Virus record (IMG/VR): IMGVR_UViG_3300032285_003360
Coordinates: 1 to 64,000 of that record
Length of the DNA: 64,000 nucleotides
Source: a virus
Reading direction: 5' to 3' (one strand)
The notes under the pieces are model-generated. The model was given only the letters and a program-made list of their open reading frames with translations, did not search any database and was not told the DNA's origin. Shown here one piece after another: positions 47,418 through 57,204 of the stretch. How positions within the stretch are numbered: position 1 is the stretch's first letter; each line of letters begins with the position of its first letter. The translations under genes were made by a program, and so were the position numbers.

Positions 47418-48066
47418 AATTGTAATCTTATATGATGAAAATAATGGTGATGCTCGCGTATTAGATTTCCTTTTACCTTATAACAAATTACCTAATGTTC
47501 AAACATGGAGAAGTTATGATTTTGATAGAAATTTCGCTAATTGGAAAAACTTATTAAACAGTTATTGTAAAGGTGATTTTATTTATCAATTGGATGCAGA
47601 TGAAATGATTAGCTCTTATATGGTAGAAAATTTACATACAATACTGGAAATGAATGATAAGGTTGACTTATATTTCGTTCCAAGAATCAATACCGTAAAT
47701 GGTTTAACTGAAGAAGATGTTATTAAATGGGGATGGAATTTATCTAAAATTGAAAGTCAAATAAATGAAAAAATTATAGACACTGAAAGTGAAGAATACA
47801 AATTATTAAAAAATGGTGGTTTTATAATTGAAGAAACGGATACTATGGGAAAAGTAAAAATTAAATATTACATGCCAATAATAAATGCTTACGACTACCA
47901 AGGTCGCATATATCGCAAGAACATGACATGGTATGGTAAGGTTCATGAAAGAATCATTGGTGGTGAGAAATTTGCATCATTACCCGATAATGAAGAATAT
48001 TGTATTCAACATCACAAAGACATCGATAGACAAAGAAAACAAAACGATTTATACAGCAAAATATGA
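47323..48066 (+). CDS. GT2-type glycosyltransferase
   Basis: 247 aa. GT-A fold start ISFAITVCNEINEIRKLVPFLL, EIVILYDENNGD, and the DXD-like QLDADEM metal site. C-terminus WYGKVHERI and HHKDIDRQRKQ match the family. Start must be here since the first strand follows immediately. Adds sugars, donor unknown. Confidence 0.88.
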   Translation: MKISFAITVCNEINEIRKLVPFLLDHKRPQDEIVILYDENNGDARVLDFLLPYNKLPNVQTWRSYDFDRNFANWKNLLNSYCKGDFIYQLDADEMISSYMVENLHTILEMNDKVDLYFVPRINTVNGLTEEDVIKWGWNLSKIESQINEKIIDTESEEYKLLKNGGFIIEETDTMGKVKIKYYMPIINAYDYQGRIYRKNMTWYGKVHERIIGGEKFASLPDNEEYCIQHHKDIDRQRKQNDLYSKI

Positions 48067-48605
48067 AAACACTAAAAGAAATTTATGGAGGTCATCAAAA
48101 CAATGAGCATTATGGTGACAAAGGAACTGTTCATACATACATCGATGTTTATGAAGACATTCTATCAAAGTATAGGGAGAATAGCACTGTTTTAGAAGTG
48201 GGTATTTTTCATGGTCATTCTTTAAAAATGTGGAATGAATATTTTATTAATTCAAAAATAATCGGTGCAGATATCACTGACGCTTATTTAAGAAATACAA
48301 TTAAAGAAGAGAAATATAATATAATAATTGCTGATGCCACCAAGGAAAGTTTTTTAGATAAATTAGGTGACGACACATTTGATGTCATTATCGATGATGG
48401 TAGTCATAAAATCAAAGACCAAGTTAAAACATTTAATTTATTAAAAACTAAAATGAATAAGGGCGGTCTTTATGTGATTGAAGATATTTCTAATCTTGAT
48501 GCCGATATTGAAGTATATAAGGAATTACACGATAATATTGAAATAATTGATAACAGACACATCAAGAATAGATTTGATGACGTTTTAATACTATATAAAT
48601 TTTAA
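48063..48605 (+). CDS. Class I SAM methyltransferase (CmcI-like)
   Basis: 180 aa. Motif I VLEVGIFHGHSLKMW, then IIGADIT, DDTFDVIIDDGSHKIKDQV and GGLYVIEDI: the cephalosporin-hydroxylase/CmcI-like methyltransferase pattern (D-D-G-S-H). Common in glycan gene clusters. Overlaps the GT2 stop by four bases. Confidence 0.86.
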   Translation: MKTLKEIYGGHQNNEHYGDKGTVHTYIDVYEDILSKYRENSTVLEVGIFHGHSLKMWNEYFINSKIIGADITDAYLRNTIKEEKYNIIIADATKESFLDKLGDDTFDVIIDDGSHKIKDQVKTFNLLKTKMNKGGLYVIEDISNLDADIEVYKELHDNIEIIDNRHIKNRFDDVLILYKF

Positions 48606-48608
48606 AAT

Positions 48609-49337
48609 ATGAGTTTAATAAGAACAAAAGGCGAAATCGATGTTACATTTTATAAAAATGAACAAGACAAACATCAATTTGGTAATGACAATGAATGGGT
48701 TAATGAACAAACCGAATTAAATTTGGGTAATATTGAATGTAGAATTGATATCCCCGCTTGGCAACAACGATATGAATATGAAGCAGGAATGTTAAATACT
48801 ATTATTCAAACAAATAACTTTAAAAAGATTATTGAATTAGGTTCAGGACCAGGTGCGTTAGGTCAAAAAATGATGGAAAAAATTGAATTGGATTATACAT
48901 TCATAGACCAACCAGGTGCAAAAAAAATATTTGAGGACAGGAAATACAAAGGTAAATTTTTAGTTAAAGATTTGATGAATGGTTTTGATACCTCTGATTT
49001 AGATGCTAACTATGATTTTTTAATTACCAACGATTTTTTGGAGCACATTTATAACCCTTCTATTGTTGTTCAAGAATCTTATAAATTGATTAGACCAAAT
49101 GGTAAAATGTTTGTGAGTGTTCCAAATTGGAGAATGGGTCACACTTTTATTTATAGGGGTTTATTTGATTTCGATAATTTCGTATATTTTATGCACACAC
49201 ATGGTTTTAAAATAAGTGGATTATATGAATCACCATTAAAGTGTGGTTATTCATCCAAATTATCTTCTGAATCGGAAATGGACGATAATTTAATAACGAG
49301 TTGGAATTGGTATATGTTGTTTGATAAAATAAATTAA
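48609..49337 (+). CDS. Class I SAM methyltransferase
   Basis: 242 aa. Motif I IIELGSGPGALGQKM near residue 78, DYTFIDQPG, then FLITNDFLEHIYNP and PNGKMFVSVPNW. Methyltransf_23/11 type. Probably acts on a sugar intermediate or polyprenyl-like carrier; unknown. Joined to the epimerase gene by TAATATG. Confidence 0.87.
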   Translation: MSLIRTKGEIDVTFYKNEQDKHQFGNDNEWVNEQTELNLGNIECRIDIPAWQQRYEYEAGMLNTIIQTNNFKKIIELGSGPGALGQKMMEKIELDYTFIDQPGAKKIFEDRKYKGKFLVKDLMNGFDTSDLDANYDFLITNDFLEHIYNPSIVVQESYKLIRPNGKMFVSVPNWRMGHTFIYRGLFDFDNFVYFMHTHGFKISGLYESPLKCGYSSKLSSESEMDDNLITSWNWYMLFDKIN

Positions 49338-49338
49338 T

Positions 49339-50337
49339 ATGAAAAGAGTTTTAATAACGGGTGTTGTGGGGTTACTTGGTTCAAGACTTGCTGATTTTTT
49401 AATCGACACACAAGAAGACATTTATGTAGTTGGTATTGATGATTTAAGTGGTGGATATATTGAGAACGTTAACCCAAAGGTTAAATTTTATCAAACAAAT
49501 CTTCTTGAGAAATCAATCTCAGTAATTTTTGAAATTGAAAAACCTGACTACGTTTATCATTTCGCAGCATATGCGGCTGAGGGATTATCACCCTTCATTA
49601 GAAGTTACAACTATCAAAACAATCTTGTTGCAACATCTCGTATTGTTAATGAATGTATTAAACATGATGTTAAAAGATTGATATTCACATCAACATTAGC
49701 GGTGTATGGTCATGGGTATGGTGGAGTATTTGATGAAAATCAAACGCCAAAACCAATTGATCCCTATGGTGTTGCAAAATATGGTTGTGAAATGGATATA
49801 CAGATTGCTGGTGAGCAGCATGGACTTGATTGGTGTATCATTAGACCTCACAATGTATATGGCCGTAATCAGAACATATGGGACAAATATCGTAATGTAT
49901 TGGGTATTTGGATGTATCAACATCTTAATGGTGAACCAATGACAATATTCGGTGACGGTAATCAAACAAGAGCTTTCAGTTATATTGACGATTCATTGGA
50001 GCCATTATGGCACGCAGCAATAGTTCCGCAAGCATCAAAACAAATTATTAATTTAGGAGGTATCGAAAGTCATTCAATTCGTGAAGCAAATAATATTCTT
50101 TTAGATATTGTAGGTGATGGAAATGTTGTATATTTGGAGCAAAGACATGAGGTTAAACATTCCATTCCAACTTGGCAAAAATCAGTAGACTATTTGGGAT
50201 TTGAACATAAAACAAATTTACATGATGGTTTAAGTCAAATGTGGGAATGGGCTAAAGAACAACCTAATCGTGATAGATTTGTGTGGAGCAATTATGAATT
50301 AGATAAAGGAATTTATTCGTTTTGGAAAACAAAGTAA
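49339..50337 (+). CDS. NAD-dependent sugar epimerase/dehydratase
   Basis: 332 aa. Rossmann motif ITGVVGLLGSRLAD (G-x-x-G-x-x-G), Ser/Thr in IFTSTLAVYG, catalytic Y-x-x-x-K in YGVAKYGCE, then RPHNVYGRNQN. UDP-glucose 4-epimerase-like extended SDR. Supplies a nucleotide sugar for the cluster. Confidence 0.92.
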   Translation: MKRVLITGVVGLLGSRLADFLIDTQEDIYVVGIDDLSGGYIENVNPKVKFYQTNLLEKSISVIFEIEKPDYVYHFAAYAAEGLSPFIRSYNYQNNLVATSRIVNECIKHDVKRLIFTSTLAVYGHGYGGVFDENQTPKPIDPYGVAKYGCEMDIQIAGEQHGLDWCIIRPHNVYGRNQNIWDKYRNVLGIWMYQHLNGEPMTIFGDGNQTRAFSYIDDSLEPLWHAAIVPQASKQIINLGGIESHSIREANNILLDIVGDGNVVYLEQRHEVKHSIPTWQKSVDYLGFEHKTNLHDGLSQMWEWAKEQPNRDRFVWSNYELDKGIYSFWKTK

Positions 50338-50338
50338 T

Positions 50339-50917
50339 ATGAAAATAGAATTTATAATACCAACATACAATAGACCGTATAAGTTGATGACAATTTTATC
50401 ATCAATCAAGTCACAAAGCATTGATGCTTGGAAGATACACGTTGTTGCAGATGCAATGTATGAAGGTTATGATGAAGTTAAAAATATCTTTATTAATGAC
50501 CCAAGAATTAGGTTTAGTGAGCTTAATGGTCCACATATGGATTATGGTCACACAGCAAGAAATTATGGTTTGGAGAATGCGAGTGAAGAATGGGTTGTGA
50601 TGAGTGGTGACGACAACTATTATGTTCCAGTGTTCTGTGAGTTATTTTTACAATCAATTAAAGATGAACCAAATGTTAATTTTGTTTATTGTAATATGGT
50701 TCATAATTGGGTTGACAATGATTACATACCAATTAGGTCTGTTCCGCAAATAAACGGGATTGATATCGGTAATTTTATGTCTAAAACCGAAAACGCTAAA
50801 CAATTAAGATTAGACGCAAGTAAAGTGAATGCTGATGGTGTGTTTGTTGAAGAATATTTGCAAAAGTTTCCCGCAGACATTTTACATATAGATAAATTAT
50901 TATACGTGCACAATTAA
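50339..50917 (+). CDS. GT2-type glycosyltransferase
   Basis: 192 aa. IEFIIPTYNRPYKLMTILSSI, then WKIHVVADAM, and ARNYGLENASEEWVVMSGDDNY (D-D-N metal site). Compact GT-A catalytic core without C-terminal domain. Confidence 0.88.
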   Translation: MKIEFIIPTYNRPYKLMTILSSIKSQSIDAWKIHVVADAMYEGYDEVKNIFINDPRIRFSELNGPHMDYGHTARNYGLENASEEWVVMSGDDNYYVPVFCELFLQSIKDEPNVNFVYCNMVHNWVDNDYIPIRSVPQINGIDIGNFMSKTENAKQLRLDASKVNADGVFVEEYLQKFPADILHIDKLLYVHN

Positions 50918-50918
50918 T

Positions 50919-51713
50919 ATGGTTAAGATTATATCAGGAGTTTCACATGTTGGTGGTTCAACTATTATATTAATAAATCTAACAAATTTATTTAATAGTA
51001 AAGGTATTGACACAACATTCTATGGCCCACATGATTTTCATATGGGTAAATGTAAATCGAAACAACTTAAAGATTTAAAGTTTAAAAAGAATGACATTGT
51101 AATGGCTCATCATTTGAAATATGATGAAAGACCAAACGTTAAAAGAATTGTTTTGGCTTGTCATGAAAAATGGTGGTTTGAGGTTGCGGATTGTCCGATG
51201 TATTGGGATACTGTTGTATTCAATCATGAAGAACAAAGAAACTATCATCACAGATATCAAGGACCGTTTGTTTATATCCCAAATCCAAAGGATGTTAATC
51301 AACCATTATATCCAATCGATAAACCTGAATTAGATTTAGTTGCGGGTGTTATCGGTAGCATCGAAGAAAGAAAACAAACACATATATCAATACAAAAAGC
51401 ATTAGATGATGGTTGCGAAAAGGTATTGGTTTATGGTAAAGTAATGGACGCTGAATATTATAAAAAGTATTGTAGGAAATATTATTTTCACCCTAACGTT
51501 CAATTCATGGATTATGCTGAAACTAAACAAGCTATGTATAATAGCATTGGTAGAGTTTATCATATGTCAATGGGTGAGGTATCGTGTTTGGTTAAAGATG
51601 AATGTCAATATACGAACACCAAATTCTTTGGAACTGAACAAACAAATCACATTGTCTCTGATTTAACAAATGATGAAATATTTGAACTTTGGAGAGACGT
51701 ATTAAAATTTTAA
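50919..51713 (+). CDS. Putative glycosyltransferase
   Basis: 264 aa. IISGVSHVGGSTIILINLTNLF (G-G-S loop at N-terminus), YPIDKPELDLVAGVIGSIEERKQTHISIQ and VLVYGKVMDAEYY match GT-B donor-domain strands. Lacks the clear E-x7-E of the other two GT4 enzymes, so the assignment is softer. Confidence 0.7.
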   Translation: MVKIISGVSHVGGSTIILINLTNLFNSKGIDTTFYGPHDFHMGKCKSKQLKDLKFKKNDIVMAHHLKYDERPNVKRIVLACHEKWWFEVADCPMYWDTVVFNHEEQRNYHHRYQGPFVYIPNPKDVNQPLYPIDKPELDLVAGVIGSIEERKQTHISIQKALDDGCEKVLVYGKVMDAEYYKKYCRKYYFHPNVQFMDYAETKQAMYNSIGRVYHMSMGEVSCLVKDECQYTNTKFFGTEQTNHIVSDLTNDEIFELWRDVLKF

Positions 51714-51715
51714 AA

Positions 51716-52822
51716 ATGGATATATCATTTGTATTAGCTGTATATAACAAATTAGATTTAACAAAAGATTGTTATCGATTACTTAGGGAGAAATACCCTG
51801 AGGCCCCATTAGTTATTAGTAGTGGTGGTTCATCGGATGGAACAAAGGAATGGTTGGAATCATTGGATGATGATTATCTTTCATACATTCATGATGATGA
51901 TAGATTAACGTTCTCCGACACATACAACGCGGGTATTAAACTTGTTGATACTGAGAAGGTTGTGTTGATTCATAATGATATGGTTATTGGTGAAGGATTC
52001 TTGGAATCAATTGAAAGATTATTAACACCCAATATGTTATTATCATATACAACAATTGAACCACCAATATTCAAAGGTCATCAAAGACCTGGTAAAGTAT
52101 TGTTAGACTTGGGAACATCTTTCCATAACTTTAATCATATTCATTTTAACAACTATGTTCAACAATGGAATCAAACAAATAATTTATACTCTGGTGCTGT
52201 ATTCTTCATGAGTGGTTATAAGAAAATGTTTGAAGATGTTGGTGGATTTGATGGATTTAGTTTTGTTCCTTGCTTCTGTGAAGATGATGACTTTTTAATT
52301 CGTGCTAAATTAAAGGGTTACGAATTAAAGACTTGTGATAGTGCAATTACATATCACTTTGTTTCTCAAACATCAAGATTCAGTGAGGAGATGAAAACCG
52401 ATAGAGGAAGAATCGAAATGAATTCAAATAGAAACTTCATTAGAAAATGGGGAATATCAATTTCATCGTTTAATGAATTAAGATATTGGGAAGATAATGC
52501 GTTTAAGTTCAACACATTCAATATGGGTTTAACAACTCGTAACAAAAATAACATTCATATATTGGAACCTTTCTTTGATAAGATTAACTTGGGTGAGATA
52601 CCTGAAGATTATATTGAGATGGAACAAAAGAATACTCGCTATGATTTAAGAAGTAAGTTCACATTGACTGAAACCGTGGATGTTATGATATATGAAACAA
52701 AACCATTTACGGATGAGGACCTTTACACATTACAAAAAATTAGATTATCATTACCCTATTACGAACCGGGTGAATACGAAAGTGGTAATATGAAGATAGA
52801 AATAAAAAAGGGACTTAATTAG
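51716..52822 (+). CDS. GT2-type glycosyltransferase
   Basis: 368 aa from ATG 51716-51718 (MDISFVLAVYN), which follows the upstream stop by two bases. LVISSGGSSDGTKEWLES, YIHDDDRLTFSDTYNAGIKL (D-D-D), VVLIHNDMVIGEGF, and FCEDDDFLIRAKLKGYELKTC. GT-A core plus a C-terminal extension of about 120 residues. Last gene of the plus-strand cluster; ends in the shared terminator. Confidence 0.88.
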   Translation: MDISFVLAVYNKLDLTKDCYRLLREKYPEAPLVISSGGSSDGTKEWLESLDDDYLSYIHDDDRLTFSDTYNAGIKLVDTEKVVLIHNDMVIGEGFLESIERLLTPNMLLSYTTIEPPIFKGHQRPGKVLLDLGTSFHNFNHIHFNNYVQQWNQTNNLYSGAVFFMSGYKKMFEDVGGFDGFSFVPCFCEDDDFLIRAKLKGYELKTCDSAITYHFVSQTSRFSEEMKTDRGRIEMNSNRNFIRKWGISISSFNELRYWEDNAFKFNTFNMGLTTRNKNNIHILEPFFDKINLGEIPEDYIEMEQKNTRYDLRSKFTLTETVDVMIYETKPFTDEDLYTLQKIRLSLPYYEPGEYESGNMKIEIKKGLN

Positions 52823-52836
52823 TCCCTTCTTTTTTT
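52808..52836. terminator. Bidirectional terminator spanning both stop codons
   Basis: Stem AAGGGACT / AGTCCCTT (52808-52815, 52821-52828) with a five-base loop, followed by a T-rich tract on the plus strand and A-run on the other side (T-run for the minus strand). The plus-strand stop (52820-52822) and the minus-strand stop (52815-52817) are both inside the hairpin. Confidence 0.85.
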
Positions 52837-53282
52837 ATTAATTTAAACAACACCATGTAATTGTCTTTGGTGTCTCCCGCTTTTTTCAAATCCTCTTTAG
52901 TGATTTCAGGATATTCAATTTCTTTTTCTTGGTCAAGTAATGGATTGTATTCCGCTTCGAATTTTAAATAAGCATCGTTGAATGTTCTTCCTGTCACATT
53001 ACCTTCAGCATCAACTAATTCGTTGAACATCTTAACCATGATGCCACCCTTACCGTTATCTTCGCCATACTTTAAGATTAACTCATCTCTAAGTTCTTCA
53101 ACCTTTTTTCTTTCCTTTGATAATTTCTCACTTAATTCTTTAAGCTCATATTTTAAGATGACTGAAAGGTTTTGCTTTAAAAAACCGTTATAAATAACTT
53201 CATTAGTTTCGGGATTATTGAACCCGTTGATTTCACTTTCCAATTGTAGGATATCTCCTAATTTAAGTGTAATTTTTTCCAT
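52815..53282 (-). CDS. Hypothetical coiled-coil protein
   Basis: 155 aa. Starts MEKITLKLGDILQLESEING, then a long helix with charged heptads (LKELSEKLSKERKKVEELRDELILKYG). I recall similar proteins in Bacteroidetes phages. No catalytic motif. Ends in the bidirectional terminator. Confidence 0.8.
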   Translation of the reverse strand: MEKITLKLGDILQLESEINGFNNPETNEVIYNGFLKQNLSVILKYELKELSEKLSKERKKVEELRDELILKYGEDNGKGGIMVKMFNELVDAEGNVTGRTFNDAYLKFEAEYNPLLDQEKEIEYPEITKEDLKKAGDTKDNYMVLFKLIKKEGTN

Positions 53283-53339
53283 ATAATTTTAATTCTATTT
53301 AGTTAAAAAATAAATAATATTGTTTAAAATGTAAATGAG

Positions 53340-53546
53340 TTATAATATAATAATTTTATACACTCTACCAGTAGGATCAGCGGCTTCTAATTCTTGTTTT
53401 TTAACTTCAGCCTCCTCTAATGTATCAAAATCATCAAAGGTGTCATCATCGTTTAATTTTTGAACCCATATTTGTCTTTTTTCCCAATTTGGGTCAGATT
53501 GATTATTATCGATTGGTAGAAATTGTTTTATTATTCTGTAAGTCAT
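53340..53546 (-). CDS. Hypothetical small protein
   Basis: 68 aa: YRIIKQFLPIDNNQ, RQIWVQKLNDDDTFDDFDTLEEAEVKKQELEAADPTGRVYKI. Strand-helix-strand pattern of a small phage domain (SPOR-like or DUF-like). Unknown. Confidence 0.72.
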   Translation of the reverse strand: MTYRIIKQFLPIDNNQSDPNWEKRQIWVQKLNDDDTFDDFDTLEEAEVKKQELEAADPTGRVYKIIIL

Positions 53547-53560
53547 ATAGTGTGAATATT

Positions 53561-55582
53561 TTAATAAGATGCTAATGTAGAATTTTCAGATGTTATTGAG
53601 GATACATATGTCATATAAGTATCTATTCCGAATCCTGTTAAATTAACATCGATTTCACCATTACCACCTGAGAATTTTAAAGCGAGATATCTTGAACCAC
53701 CGTAATTACAATCAATTACTGCCATATCTTGTCCACCACCTTTAGCGACTCCTGTTACTGTTGCCGTTACACTTGTTGATGCATATGCTTTTCTTAAATA
53801 AATGTCAGTAACGTTCCAACATGTCCATGACGCACAAACTATTGTGCCTCTTGCAATCCAACCTGAATCAACATCTAAACGACATAATAACACATAACCT
53901 AAATTACCTCCTATATTTGAATTAACATTACCATGAAACACACCGCTACCTCTAAATGCATTCGTGGACGATACTCTAATACTACCGTTTACTTCTAACG
54001 CATATGATGGTGTTGAAGTGTTGATTCCGACGTTTCCTGATGCTAAAACATTTAATATATTATCTCTATCATAAAATCCTAATCCCAAATAATTGCTTGA
54101 ATTACTGTTTCCAACATAATGGAATTTTAATGCAGCATTATTATATGTTGAAAGTGATTGGCCAATGTTAAAAGATAATGCACCGCCAGTTTGATTTGGT
54201 GCTAAAAAATTCCACACATCATAGTTTGCCGATGTAAATGAATTAGTTGAGGTTGAAGTAAGATAACCTGTAGAACCAACAGATAACAATATTCTAGATG
54301 CCGCATAACTATAAAAGCTAATATTAGAATCATTTGCGGCAGTATATAATTCCCATTTGTTACCCGAATTTGCAAAAAATATCCCTGCTTCACTTCCACC
54401 AGTATTCCCTGCGGTTAGTTGCAAATATGCATTTCCACTATTACTAACTGTCAATCCGTTTGCTGTTACAGATGAAGCAAAAGTTGCAGCTTGTGATGAA
54501 TTTATTGTTAAAGCAACAGTATTGTTTGTTTTTAAATACACATTACCGGCGCTTGCAACACCAACTGTTAAATTTCTTGATCCTTCAGCCCATAAAACGA
54601 CGCTTGATGCATCACCATAAACATAGCCAACTGATGTCCCTGTGTTTTGTAAAGCATATAATGCACTTGTGCTACCATCTAACGCTGTTACAGTTCTACC
54701 TGTTGCAGTGTAATTTGGTGATGAAGTTCCAATCGCTAAATTACCATTAACAATTTGTAATCCATTAAATGTGTTTGAACCAGTTGTTGCCAATCTTGCA
54801 ATGTTTGTTGTTGACATCACGTCAATTTGTGCACTACCTGAAACAACTGAAATACCATTAAAATATGAACCCGAGTGTATGGTTGATGATGGAACACTAA
54901 TACTACCACTAATTAAGACGCTACCTGTGAATTGATGTGTGTTGGATATTGTGTTTCCGAATACATTACTACCACTTGAATATTCAACAGAAGAACTAAT
55001 TGTTTGAACCGTTAATTGTTGTGCGGTAATACCATTTGTAACAACTAAACTACCACTAACGGTTAAACTATTGCCAACTTGTATATTGTTACCATCGGAT
55101 GAAACTATCTTATTACCCGCATAAACTGTTGTTGTCCCTTTAAGGGCGATTACACCTGTGTTCGGGTCTAATATAACATCGCCACCACCTGATGACGCTA
55201 AAGTGATATTACCGTCCGCAGATTGTAATGTGATGGTATCTGAACCTGATTCTAATATTTTAAATGATTGACCGACATCTGTGGTAATCTGTAATTCTTG
55301 TGCTGTTGAACCTAAGACTTTTGTTCCGTTTACATAAAGTGAACCAGATGATATGTAAACGTGTCTAAATTGTTGTGTTGGGCTACCTAAATCGTATGTA
55401 TTGGTAACAGCAGGTAATATTGAACCTGACATTGTTTGAGTCCCTACAAAGGTATTAGAACCTGTTGTAGCGTAACCTAAGTTAGCTAACTGACCCGAAC
55501 CTGTTAATAATGCTGTTGTGTTGGAAACGATTGAACCTGTGGCTACAACCTGACCCGCTGCACGTATACTACCAAATTTCAT
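53561..55582 (-). CDS. Tail fibre / virion adhesin-like protein
   Basis: 673 aa from MKFGSIRAAGQ (ATG 55580-55582). Rich in Ser/Thr/Gly/Asn with repeating G-S, T-G-S-N-T-F and V-S-G-S motifs; many short beta strands (trimeric fibre-like). Residues about 525-535 NVGINTSTPSYALEVNGSI match the pattern of cell-surface and tail-fibre stalk repeats in Bacteroidetes. C-terminal globular domain may bind the host. Variable receptor role inferred. Confidence 0.85.
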   Translation of the reverse strand: MKFGSIRAAGQVVATGSIVSNTTALLTGSGQLANLGYATTGSNTFVGTQTMSGSILPAVTNTYDLGSPTQQFRHVYISSGSLYVNGTKVLGSTAQELQITTDVGQSFKILESGSDTITLQSADGNITLASSGGGDVILDPNTGVIALKGTTTVYAGNKIVSSDGNNIQVGNSLTVSGSLVVTNGITAQQLTVQTISSSVEYSSGSNVFGNTISNTHQFTGSVLISGSISVPSSTIHSGSYFNGISVVSGSAQIDVMSTTNIARLATTGSNTFNGLQIVNGNLAIGTSSPNYTATGRTVTALDGSTSALYALQNTGTSVGYVYGDASSVVLWAEGSRNLTVGVASAGNVYLKTNNTVALTINSSQAATFASSVTANGLTVSNSGNAYLQLTAGNTGGSEAGIFFANSGNKWELYTAANDSNISFYSYAASRILLSVGSTGYLTSTSTNSFTSANYDVWNFLAPNQTGGALSFNIGQSLSTYNNAALKFHYVGNSNSSNYLGLGFYDRDNILNVLASGNVGINTSTPSYALEVNGSIRVSSTNAFRGSGVFHGNVNSNIGGNLGYVLLCRLDVDSGWIARGTIVCASWTCWNVTDIYLRKAYASTSVTATVTGVAKGGGQDMAVIDCNYGGSRYLALKFSGGNGEIDVNLTGFGIDTYMTYVSSITSENSTLASY

Positions 55583-55627
55583 GTATCTATATTGTTTAAT
55601 ATAAATACACAAAATGGTAGATTTAGA

Positions 55628-56194
55628 CTACTTCCACCACCAACCTTTTCCGTCTAAGGTGGCATAATCCATAATTAAATTAATCCTATCCTTGTTGCTG
55701 CTGTTTCTAACCTCATGTTCAACCAAATCATTTAACTCCCATACTTCACCTATTCTAAAGAATTTATCCTCGTCTCTAACGTTATAGACAATTTTTTCCT
55801 CTTCAGCGATTAGTGCCACATGTATTCTATGTGAAAGGGAATATGAGGGGCCAACGTCGATATGTCTACCGACGTTTTTCCCTGCAAATAATTTAACGAA
55901 CACCGCTCTTGCTATATAACCATCACCATATTCTTTTTTAAGAACTTCCAACAATGGCTTCATTAACTCTTCCATATTAAGTAAGTCCCAATACTTGTGC
56001 TTGGTTCCACCAAAATGTCTAAAGTCTTTGTCATATATCAACTGAATGGCTTGAGTTGAATGGTGAAATGATTTATATGATTCTTGTCTAAAAGTATCGG
56101 CACCCCAATCAGCGTCATCAATCTTACTAAGAGAGTCAATCATTGGTTGAGGGTCAATCTTACCCAAATACTTAAAGTTAATTCCTATATTCAT
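55628..56194 (-). CDS. Aspartyl/asparaginyl beta-hydroxylase-like oxygenase
   Basis: 188 aa from ATG 56192-56194, overlapping the permease stop (ATGA); the longer frame from 56302 runs through the permease gene. H-I-D in GRHIDVGPSYSLSHRIHVAL gives the first iron ligands, and EVWELNDLVEHEVRNSS with R-I-N-L gives the distal His and 2-oxoglutarate Arg. Hydroxylates a peptide or amino-acid side chain. Downstream of the halogenase cassette. Confidence 0.83.
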   Translation of the reverse strand: MNIGINFKYLGKIDPQPMIDSLSKIDDADWGADTFRQESYKSFHHSTQAIQLIYDKDFRHFGGTKHKYWDLLNMEELMKPLLEVLKKEYGDGYIARAVFVKLFAGKNVGRHIDVGPSYSLSHRIHVALIAEEEKIVYNVRDEDKFFRIGEVWELNDLVEHEVRNSSNKDRINLIMDYATLDGKGWWWK

Positions 56195-57198
56195 AAAATG
56201 GTTATTAATGCGTAGGTTATCATAATAGATATCCAAATTATTAATGCTTTTAAATATGTCATAAATCCTGTGTGGAAATACTTTTGACCTATTGGTAAAC
56301 ATTTATGTGATGGTGATATCAAATACCCTGCGTATTCTAATGTGAAGAATAAAACAAAGTAATGTAAACCAAACACACTTGTCAATAAGCTAACCATACT
56401 TGCATACTTTGCTGATGAACCTAACAAGAATGATGACAAGAATGATAACACACAAACAATAAGAATGTATTGTGGTTTATTGTATTGTTTAATCACCTCT
56501 TCAATTTGAGCTGAATATGAATTAACTAAGTTACCCAATACGATAACTGCAGCTACAATCCATATCAATTCCCAATTAATGTATTCAAGTAACTTTTTCC
56601 AACTACTTGAATAATATATTAACCATAATGTGAATCCTGTAAAGAATCCAAAGTAATAATCGGTAAAGAACACACACATCATGATTGTTACCAAGAATGG
56701 AATAACAACTAACATAATGTTCTTGGTATTGATTGGTTCATCTTTAACTTCGATATCAATCTCACTATCATCTAACGATATAACGTAGTATGTGATGTAT
56801 AATGCTGATATTAATAACAATGGCCAAATATATGACATAAACTGAACGTATGTTAATCCCAATACGGCCATTGGTATAATCACTGTCTTCTCTAATGGTG
56901 ACCATAGATAATAATGATGCGTTGCAAGATAATCAATGATACCAAACTTTTTACGTTTCTTGTTGTCAACTGGTGCAATACTATTCAACATAGATGCTGA
57001 GATTGCAACACGACCCGGTATTGGTAATATACCACCGAATAACGAAACCAAGAAGACAACCATCTTCTTTGATTTTACTTTTTGCTCTAATAATCTGAAG
57101 ATGTCCATAAGGTATCCCTTTTCTTTAAGGATACCTGTTACGAACATAATGAATATTAGATAAATTAAGAACTCTTGTCCTTTATATAATATTTCCAT
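56191..57198 (-). CDS. DUF401-like multi-pass permease
   Basis: 335 aa with about nine or ten hydrophobic helices. The FGGILPIPGRVAISASMLNSI loop near residue 53 is typical of DUF401, an ion-transporter-superfamily-like membrane family of unknown substrate. Inner membrane. Operon position between an outer-membrane barrel and a hydroxylase suggests uptake or export of a small molecule. Confidence 0.83.
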   Translation of the reverse strand: MEILYKGQEFLIYLIFIMFVTGILKEKGYLMDIFRLLEQKVKSKKMVVFLVSLFGGILPIPGRVAISASMLNSIAPVDNKKRKKFGIIDYLATHHYYLWSPLEKTVIIPMAVLGLTYVQFMSYIWPLLLISALYITYYVISLDDSEIDIEVKDEPINTKNIMLVVIPFLVTIMMCVFFTDYYFGFFTGFTLWLIYYSSSWKKLLEYINWELIWIVAAVIVLGNLVNSYSAQIEEVIKQYNKPQYILIVCVLSFLSSFLLGSSAKYASMVSLLTSVFGLHYFVLFFTLEYAGYLISPSHKCLPIGQKYFHTGFMTYLKALIIWISIMITYALITIL

Positions 57199-57204
57199 AA
57201 TAGT

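Noticed and set aside
49696-51333. ORFs inside the epimerase and glycosyltransferase genes
   Set aside because: Overlap complete conserved enzymes and show no motif of their own.
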